From contig CANASS010000039.1 of the NCBI GenBank assembly GCA_947364395.1, positions 1-18,642 on the forward strand: a stretch of 18,642 nt of DNA, read 5' to 3'. Positions within the stretch are counted from its first letter, which is position 1. Each line of letters opens with the position of its first letter. The translations under genes were made by a program, and so were the position numbers. The notes beneath the pieces are model-generated. The model saw nothing but the letters and a program-made list of their open reading frames with translations, did not search any database and was not told where the DNA came from. Origin of the DNA: an uncultured bacterium. GTDB lineage: Bacteria; Bacillota; Clostridia; Oscillospirales; Oscillospiraceae. Below are positions 13,716 through 18,642 of the stretch, one piece after another.

Positions 13716-14933
13716 ATGAAAAAGCTCTTTGCAATGCTGCTGGCCATGGCTATGATGGTGAGCCTGTTCGCCTGCAGCAGCGGAACCCCCGATCCCACGC
13801 AGGCTGCCAGCGAGCCTCCCGCCTCCCAGAATACGGAGGAGAGCGCCGAGCCCACCACCGCTCCCACCGAGGAGCCCGGCCCCGCCGCTGAAAACCCCGA
13901 CGACATCCCCGACACCATGACCTCTTCCGATAGCAAGTACCAGGTGGCCTTTATCACCGACGTGGGCCAGCTGAAGGACAAGTCCTTCAACCAGGGCACT
14001 TTTGACGGCGTGAAGCTGTACGCCGCCGCCAACGGCAAGAGCTACAAGTACTATCAGCCCGCCAATGGCGACGCCGCCACTGACGACGACCGCTACGACG
14101 CCATGAAGGCCGCTGTTGAGGGCGGCGCCGAGGTGGTGGTGTGCGCCGGCTTCATGCAGGAGGCCGCCCTGAAGAAGGCCGCCGCCGAATTCCCCGACGT
14201 GCCCTTCGTGTTCATCGACGGCTATCCCATCGGCCTGGACAACGTGGCGGGCATCTCCTTCCAGGAGGAGCAGAGCGGCTACCTGGCTGGCTACGCCGTG
14301 GTCAAGGAAGGCTTTGAGAAGCTGGGCTTCACCGGTGGCGGCGGCGGCACCAATCCCGCCTGCTGCCGTTTCGGCTACGGCTTCGTGCAGGGCGCCAATG
14401 ACGCCGCCAAGGAGCTGGGCAAGACCGTGGATATGAACTACTCCTGGCAGTACGGCGCCACCTTCCAGGCCTCTCCTGAGCTTCAGACCATGATGAACGG
14501 CTGGTATTCCAACGGCACTGAGATCGTGTTTGCCTGCGGCGGTTCTATGTTCAACTCCGTGGTCGCTGCCGCCGCCGCCAACGACGGCCTGGTGGTGGGC
14601 GTGGACGTGGACCAGTCTGCCCAGTCCGACACCGTGGTGACCTCCGCCATGAAGGGTCTGGCCGCTTCCGTGCAGTGGGCCGTGGCTAAGGTATACGACG
14701 GTTCCTTCGACCAGATTGGCGGCAAGGGCACCTCTCTGGGCGCCAAGGACGACGCTGTGGGCCTGCCCACCGGCACTTGGTCCCTGGAGACCTACACCAT
14801 CGAGGAGTATGAGGCTCAGCTGGCCGACATGGCTTCCGGCAAGCTGACGGTGGACAGCATGCTCAGCGAGGATGACTTCGCTAAGCTGACCACCACCGAG
14901 TGGTCCAACGTGAACCTCAACGTCATCGAGTAA
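13716..14933 (+). CDS. BMP family (PnrA/Med-like) substrate-binding lipoprotein
   Basis: This is a lipid-anchored extracellular binding protein of the basic membrane protein family, whose characterised members bind purine nucleosides for ABC import. The 405-residue precursor has a lipoprotein signal peptide with lipobox SLFAC (Cys20). A low-complexity Pro/Glu/Thr-rich spacer (about 21-65) extends it from the membrane. The binding domain opens with KYQVAFITDVGQLKDKSFNQGTFDG, typical of the family, then GAEVVVCAGF, FPDVPFVFIDG, VAGISFQEEQSGYLAGY, FACGGSMFNSVV and VVGVDVDQSA. An ATG at 13704 touches the Shine-Dalgarno (AGAAAGG); the ATG at 13716 is preferred. No permease or ATPase gene lies alongside, so the transporter must be encoded elsewhere. 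The adjacent deoC supports a nucleoside role. Confidence 0.92.
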   Translation: MKKLFAMLLAMAMMVSLFACSSGTPDPTQAASEPPASQNTEESAEPTTAPTEEPGPAAENPDDIPDTMTSSDSKYQVAFITDVGQLKDKSFNQGTFDGVKLYAAANGKSYKYYQPANGDAATDDDRYDAMKAAVEGGAEVVVCAGFMQEAALKKAAAEFPDVPFVFIDGYPIGLDNVAGISFQEEQSGYLAGYAVVKEGFEKLGFTGGGGGTNPACCRFGYGFVQGANDAAKELGKTVDMNYSWQYGATFQASPELQTMMNGWYSNGTEIVFACGGSMFNSVVAAAAANDGLVVGVDVDQSAQSDTVVTSAMKGLAASVQWAVAKVYDGSFDQIGGKGTSLGAKDDAVGLPTGTWSLETYTIEEYEAQLADMASGKLTVDSMLSEDDFAKLTTTEWSNVNLNVIE

Positions 14934-14950
14934 TTAGGTTTCGTTAGGGC

Positions 14951-15042
14951 GGCGCGGACGCGCCACTGTCATTCGCAAAACTTTGAGTCCCGCCGTTGGA
15001 GCGTAGATGGAGACCATCTGCCTTGAACGGCGGGGCGCTTTT
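14951..15042 (+). terminator. Tandem hairpins and terminator after the BMP gene
   Basis: A first hairpin GGCGC-GGAC-GCGCC (14951-14964) is followed by a larger one. CCCGCCGTT (14989-14997) pairs with AACGGCGGG (15026-15034), with an inner stem AGATGG/CCATCT. GCGC and TTTT (15039-15042) follow. The second hairpin is the likely intrinsic terminator. Confidence 0.7.
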
Positions 15043-15082
15043 ATGTGGAGTTAAACAATTGTTAGATAAAAGGAGCACACAG

Positions 15083-15580
15083 ATGTCAAATCAGTTTATA
15101 GAGATTGAGAGAAAGTTTTTGCTTGAATCGTTTCCGGTCAAATTTCCGCTGAAGAAGCAGCTCACTACCTACCAAGCCTACCTGTCCACCGAACCGGAGG
15201 TGAGAATCCGGCGCTCTGAGGCGGATGGAAGGGATGTGGCACACTTTCTTACGATCAAATCCAATGGAACGCTGGTGCGCAAGGAGGTCGAAATGAGCAT
15301 CCGCGCAGAGGACTTCTACGCTTTGACGGATATGGTGCCATACAGCTTTATCAAGAAGGAGTACCGCGTCTACGAGCTTCCCAATGGGTTGCAGTTAGAG
15401 TGCTCACTGGTTGACGAGGGTTCAAGCTTCGCGTTCATGTATGCGGAGGTGGAGTTCCCCAGTGTGGAAGAAGCGGAGGGCTTTGCGCCGTGCTTTGACT
15501 ATGTGGGAGAAATCACCCAGTGCGCCGACTACAAAATGAAAAACTATTGGAAACGGACGCGGTTGAAAGGGAGGATGTAG
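15083..15580 (+). CDS. CYTH domain (triphosphate tunnel) protein
   Basis: The 165-residue product belongs to the CYTH/triphosphate tunnel metalloenzyme superfamily. It has the N-terminal signature ExExK at Glu7-Ile-Glu9-Arg-Lys11. Alternating basic and acidic strands follow (EVRIRRSEADG, HFLTIKSNGTLVRKEVEM, FIKKEYRVYEL, LQLECSLVDEG, MYAEVEFPSVEEAEGF), as expected for the eight-stranded tunnel that binds triphosphate with metal ions. Family members include inorganic triphosphatases, thiamine triphosphatases and class IV adenylate cyclases; the substrate here is unknown. AAAAGGAG lies seven bases before the ATG. A longer open frame from 14996 would run through the terminator and is rejected. 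It is the last intact gene before the decayed region. Confidence 0.88.
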   Translation: MSNQFIEIERKFLLESFPVKFPLKKQLTTYQAYLSTEPEVRIRRSEADGRDVAHFLTIKSNGTLVRKEVEMSIRAEDFYALTDMVPYSFIKKEYRVYELPNGLQLECSLVDEGSSFAFMYAEVEFPSVEEAEGFAPCFDYVGEITQCADYKMKNYWKRTRLKGRM

Positions 15581-15666
15581 CTTAAAACGGTCAGATCCCT
15601 CTCTCATCTGTACATTACGATGAAAAAGGCGGTGTTACGATCTAAATGTTTTACCCGATGGGCGCC

Positions 15667-16117
15667 AACCAGGACGCAGCTGTGTATGAGTCAGATAAAG
15701 ATTTTCAGACTTCTGGCGCCGGGTCTGGACCGCCATGCAGCCCCAGCATCCCCGCTCTCTGCGCCTTTTCGCGGCGATTACCCGTAATCCGTCCTTGGAC
15801 CGCTGGCGGGAGCGCAGGGCGGAAAAGCGGGGTGGGGGACTGGATGTACTGTTGCATGAGCTGGAGGACTGTCTACCTGCGGTGGAGTCGGTAGAGGATG
15901 CTGTGGAATCCCATGAGCTGGCCCGGGCCACGGGTCGATGGCTGGACGGCCTGGCCACCCTGGAGCGGGTGCGTTCCTGCGGCGGTATTGGTGCGGTCAG
16001 CGTGTGGATTTGGTGGCAAGGCAGACCGGATGCTCTTTCAATGCCATGACCAAACGGCTCAGGCGCCTTCGGGAAGGCCTTCGCCACGTCTTGGAACAGG
16101 AGGAAATTTCGATATGA
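15667..16117 (+). pseudogene. ECF-type RNA polymerase sigma factor, decayed
   Basis: Parts of a sigma-70-type ECF factor remain in more than one frame. The frame from about 15699 reads DFWRRVWTAMQPQHP, LRLFAAITRN, LDRWRERRAEKRGGG and ELARATGRWLDGLATLERVR (region 2.3-2.4 and start of region 4). A one-base loss near 15973 then shifts to FLRRYWCGQRVDLVARQTG and NAMTKRLRRLREGLRHVLEQEE, which is the region 4 helix-turn-helix, ending at 16115-16117. Upstream, another frame keeps NQDAAVYESDKDF, resembling the region before it. The first 50 or so residues are not recognisable and no start is seen. Such factors read envelope or stress signals with a linked anti-sigma protein. I am sure of the family and of the frameshift, less sure of the 5' limit. 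Confidence 0.75.
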
Positions 16118-16266
16118 GTCAGGTAAGTAAATGGCTTTTTGATGCGTTAGGCGAGATCGGCGAACAAGAAGTCCCTGTGCTCCGGCGGGGCCCTGACCGC
16201 CTGTGCCAGCGTCCAGGGGAATACCCTAAAATAGTGCGATATCCAGCGGTCCGGCCAGCTCAGTGA
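16114..16266 (+). pseudogene. Truncated partner gene of the ECF sigma factor, possible anti-sigma remnant
   Basis: The ATG overlaps the sigma stop (ATGA) and has AGGAGG ten bases upstream, so it was translationally coupled to the sigma gene. The first residues, MSQVSKWLFDALGEIG, look like a genuine protein start. After that the 50-codon frame becomes arginine/proline-rich and ends, as expected after deletion or frameshift. Genes in this position are often anti-sigma factors, but no membrane segment or zinc motif is left. From 16267 to about 16390 I see nothing recognisable. Confidence 0.35.
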
Positions 16267-16395
16267 CACGGCCTACTGAAGGACGTGAGGGCCGGGACCA
16301 GGATCTGGGGGATGCCTTAGACCTGGAGGCGTTTCTTCATCCAGAGTGTCCAGACCTTTTTGACCGAAGAGTGAGGCCATCTATAAAATGTCCTG

Positions 16396-17271
16396 GCCGA
16401 AACGCAGAAGAAGTGTGAAAAAGTTGGTTCAGGCCATTAAGAAAAGCGGCAAAATTGATTCAGCCAAATCAGGCCAGTAACGGTGGAGGAGTGGTGCTGG
16501 CTCTGGCACGAGAATTACTGTGAGCCCACCGTCAAAGACAGGACAACGGAATACTATCGTAGCTACATTGAGCACCACATCGCGCCGGACATCGGCAAGA
16601 TCAAGTTCGAAAAGCTCACCACCTTGGATCCCCAAAAGTTTTACAATAAGACAAAAAAGAGCGGCAGGGTGGAGAAATATGAGGGCATGGAGGACAGGAG
16701 CCTGAGCGCCCGAACGGTGCGTGGCCTTCACGTCATGCTCCGCACGGCCCTGGATCAGGTGGTGAAGGAGCGCCTGATCCCCTACAACCCGGCTATCGGC
16801 TGTCGTCTGCCGCCCAAGGTGAAAAAGGAGATAAAGATTCTTCCAGCGAAACAGATTGGCGGCTACCTCAGCGCGGCGGAGGAGCACGGTGCTCTGCCCA
16901 TGTTCTACCTGGAGATGACCACAGGACTGAGAAGGGGAGAGATAACAGCCTTCCTCTGGACGGATCTTGACGTGGAAGACCGCACTCTAACGGTGTCAAT
17001 GTCGGCGGGGCTGTTGCAAGGGAGAGGTACGTGTCATGGAGCCGAAAACCGCCAATTCGGTGCGGACGATCTGCCTGCCGAAGGAGACGGTAGACCTGCT
17101 GCTCCAGGAGGAAAACCTGTATATGTTCCCCTCGCTGGTGACGGGGGGATGTACGGCCCGGACTGCATAGGGCGGCTGCATAACCCTGGACACTACACCC
17201 ACGTCACCGGAGATAAGCGGAGAGAAGCCGCAGAGCCATTGACCAAGCCATCTCACCAATATGGAAAATGA
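16396..17271 (+). pseudogene. Tyrosine recombinase/integrase (phage or Tn916-type), decayed
   Basis: The longest open part (16483-17020) encodes VEEWCWLWHENYCEPTVKD, then YRSYIEHHIAPDIGKIKFEKLT (core-binding SAM-like domain), LIPYNPAIGCRLPP, and the start of the catalytic domain with the first arginine box MTTGLRRGEITAFLW. Upstream, N-terminal pieces sit in other frames (LAETQKKCE, KKLVQAIKKSG, KLIQPNQ). Downstream, near 17020-17040, a shift moves to EPKTANSVRTICLPKETVDLLLQEENLYMFPS. A second shift gives MYGPDCIGRLH, which then jumps directly to YTHVTGDKRREAAEP. The segment that should carry the HxxR box is deleted, while the region of the catalytic tyrosine survives out of frame. It cannot encode an active enzyme. 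It marks an old integrated element. Confidence 0.85.
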
Positions 17272-17283
17272 ATAAAATCAATA

Positions 17284-17319
17284 AAAATCCTCCAATTTTT
17301 CCTGAAAACGGAGGATTTT
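17284..17319. terminator. Bidirectional hairpin between integrase and serine recombinase remnants
   Basis: AAAATCCTCC (17284-17293) pairs with GGAGGATTTT (17310-17319) around a 16-base loop. T and A tracts at both ends allow termination in both directions: for the integrase remnant on the plus strand and the recombinase remnant on the minus strand. Confidence 0.7.
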
Positions 17320-17387
17320 AGCTCCTCGACCAGTTTCAAATTCAAACGTTTAATATTATCAAAAGTGACCCGTTCCGAGTTTTCTTT

Positions 17388-17603
17388 TTAGTTAAAGGTA
17401 ATCAAAATGTGGTCATTAAAAATTGTCACCGAGTTTACAAAGCTGTCAATGAGCCTTCGGCGTTCTTCCAGCTTGGATACGTTTAGGACGCGAAAACGAC
17501 AAATCCAGTAAACCATGTCCTCACGGGCTAGTATTGGGCGTTTCATTTCCTCCTGGATGATTTGAATTTCAATATCCCTTTTCCTGGCTTCCAACTTGTC
17601 AGC
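17388..17603 (-). pseudogene. C-terminal fragment of a large serine recombinase
   Basis: About 70 residues remain on the minus strand, reading DKLEARKRDIEIQI, then EEMKRPILAREDMVYWICRF and LEERRRLIDSFVNSVTIFND before the stop at 17388-17390. This is the typical C-terminal end of TnpX/phage-type large serine recombinases, which move conjugative or mobilisable elements. The catalytic N-terminus and recombinase domain are absent. The open frame continues to 17798, but beyond about 17603 it no longer resembles the family. It was probably cut by arrival of the IS21-type element next to it. Confidence 0.7.
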
Positions 17604-17738
17604 ACTAGCGATAAGATGTAAGAAAATGGCGAGGAAAAATGTAATTTTGTGGTGGCGAAGAGGGAAAAAGATAGACTTCCAATAGGATGGGAATCGTCCG
17701 GAAAGGGAGTCAGAAAATAAAAGGAGCACAGTGGATGG

Positions 17739-18231
17739 GATATACGAAGCGATAGGCAGAAGGGACTGAGCTATGTGGAGCTGGGGAAGAAATACCACAT
17801 GGGTCAGAGGAGAGCAAAGCGGTACGCGGAATCGCCGGAGAAATCGGAGTACACGCTGAGCGAACCGAAGCCAACGAAGATGGATTTGTTCAAGGCGGTG
17901 GTGGGCGAATGGTTGGAGGAGGCGCTGTACTCAGCAAAGCGGATTCTGGAAAAGCTACGGGAGATGGGATTTGACGGAGGGTACAGCATCGTCAAGGTGT
18001 ATGTGAGCAGCCGGAAGATGGAGTTGAACGAGAAAGCAGCGGTGCGGTTTGAAACGATGTCAAGGAAGCAGGAGAATTTTACGCTGAACCTACGGTTTGA
18101 GGACTTCGTGGGATTCTATGGGTTCAAGCCCATCCTGTGCCAGCCGCACCGTGGGCAGATGAAAGGGGAAGGCAGAGAGGACAGTACAGTTTAACTTCAT
18201 GGTGGGGATCAAATACAACAGCCCGGCTTAA
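17739..18231 (+). pseudogene. IS21-family transposase IstA, internally deleted
   Basis: The N-terminal part of IstA is readable: DIRSDRQKGLSYVELGKKYHM, RRAKRYAESPEKSEYTLSEP (helix-turn-helix), and EWLEEALYSAKRILEKLREMGFDGGYSIVKVYV, up to VRFETM near 18060. There it joins directly to RKQENFTLNLRFEDFVGFYGFKP and QPHRGQMKG, which belong much later in IstA. The block that should contain the first catalytic aspartates of the DDE core is missing. Near 18170 a further shift is needed to read KGKAERTVQF and MVGIKYNS, ending at TAA (18229-18231). No ATG start is visible and no istB follows. The element is inactive. Possible left-end sequence lies around 17640-17730, but I could not define terminal repeats. 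Confidence 0.8.
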
Positions 18232-18327
18232 CCGGGTTTATCCACCCGTATTCCGGGATGAGGGACGGTATGCATGCGCATCGTGAATGACGTCTCTCGT
18301 CCTGGAAACACTATGGCCAGGCCGGTT

Positions 18328-18560
18328 TCAGGCGGTCAGGCGGTTCTGAAACATGAACTGGAGCTGAGCCAGAACCATGTCCCAATTTCGACATCTGGCG
18401 GTCCAGTGCTCGACAATTTTCCTGCTGGCCAAGTAGAGCATTTTTTGCAGGGAATCATCGTTGGTGAAGCTGGGCATGTTCCTGGTAATCTGGCGGAACT
18501 GGCGGTTGAGGCCCTCAATGATATTGGTCATGTATATGATTTTCCGAATCTCAGAAGCTG
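18328..18560 (-). pseudogene. C-terminal fragment of an IS256-family (Mutator) transposase
   Basis: On the minus strand the frame reads SEIRKIIYMTNIIEG, NRQFRQITRNMPSFTNDDSLQ, KMLYLASRKIVEHW and RCRNWDMVLAQLQFMFQNRL before the stop at 18328-18330. This is the standard C-terminus of IS256-type transposases. Similarity ends near 18560, so most of the protein, including the DDE catalytic residues, is missing. No terminal inverted repeat was found in 18232-18327; that stretch holds only a small CCCGG/CCGGG hairpin (18222-18236) at the istA remnant end. Confidence 0.85.
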
Positions 18561-18569
18561 TACCAATAG

Positions 18570-18642
18570 GCTAAAATCTTTTCAACAGAGTACGAAAAGC
18601 AGCAATGGTACAAACTGCCTGAGCAGAACAGACAGATATTTC
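18570..18642 (+). other. Open reading frame running off the window end, unidentified
   Basis: From 18570 a plus-strand frame reads KIFSTEYEKQQWYKLPEQ and stays open to the last base. The composition (many Glu, Lys, Gln, Tyr) looks protein-like and differs from the GC-rich genes. No start codon is seen and the family is not recognised. It begins where the IS256-type remnant breaks off, so it may belong to another inserted element. Confidence 0.25.

Noticed and set aside
14996..15082. Longer start for the CYTH protein
   Set aside because: The extension is translated from the terminator hairpin of the preceding gene. The ATG at 15083 has a proper ribosome binding site and gives the normal ExExK position.
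15646..15894. Stand-alone small protein of 82 residues
   Set aside because: It overlaps the sigma factor remnant. Only a short part (NQDAAVYESDKDF) resembles the sigma family, and the rest is an out-of-frame reading.
17604..17798. N-terminal extension of the serine recombinase fragment as a hydrophobic protein
   Set aside because: The hydrophobic residues arise from reading the IS21-type left region antisense. They do not resemble recombinases or a signal peptide with a plausible mature part.

Overview
The window looks like a chromosomal segment of a GC-rich, endospore-lineage Clostridia, most likely an Oscillospiraceae-type gut anaerobe (Flavonifractor/Lawsonibacter-like). This is inferred from the gene order scpA-scpB-DUF2953-ytfJ, the cmk-plsC-ispH/rpsA string with a fused IspH-S1 protein, the GerW sporulation protein and the MurR/RpiR regulator. 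No rRNA, tRNA, CRISPR array or origin was seen.

Positions 1-4576 hold a tight plus-strand run: scpA and scpB (condensin partners of SMC), a DUF2953 membrane protein, the sporulation protein YtfJ/GerW, a secreted D-Ala-D-Ala carboxypeptidase and an RluB/RsuA-type pseudouridine synthase. A sigma-A-type promoter precedes scpA. A strong hairpin that contains the ribosome binding site precedes the carboxypeptidase. Positions 4600-10100 hold a second run from its own promoter: RpiR-type regulator, HI0933-type flavoprotein, cmk, plsC and the IspH-S1 fusion, closed by a textbook terminator. The fusion has a strong in-frame internal Shine-Dalgarno and ATG exactly at the domain boundary, and a promoter-like sequence upstream of it.

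Positions 10119-15580 hold shorter units: a DUF362/ferredoxin protein with a GNAT acetyltransferase; on the minus strand an XRE regulator whose C-terminal half is a near-perfect five-residue glycine repeat; deoC, divergent from it; a BMP-family nucleoside-binding lipoprotein with its own promoter, structured leader and terminator but no ABC transporter genes beside it; and a CYTH-domain protein. DeoC (deoxyribose-phosphate breakdown) and the lipoprotein (probably nucleoside capture) fit a shared role in nucleoside use.

Positions 15581-18642 are a graveyard of mobile and accessory DNA. In order: an ECF sigma factor pseudogene with a truncated partner gene, a tyrosine integrase pseudogene that has lost its catalytic box, the 3' end of a large serine recombinase (minus strand), an IS21-type istA pseudogene with an internal deletion, the 3' end of an IS256-type transposase (minus strand), and an unidentified reading frame cut by the window end. 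None of these appears functional.

I found no clearly new multi-gene system. The best leads are the internal start in the IspH-S1 fusion, the pentad-repeat regulator, the occluded ribosome binding site before the carboxypeptidase, and the inverted repeat at the rpiR transcription start.
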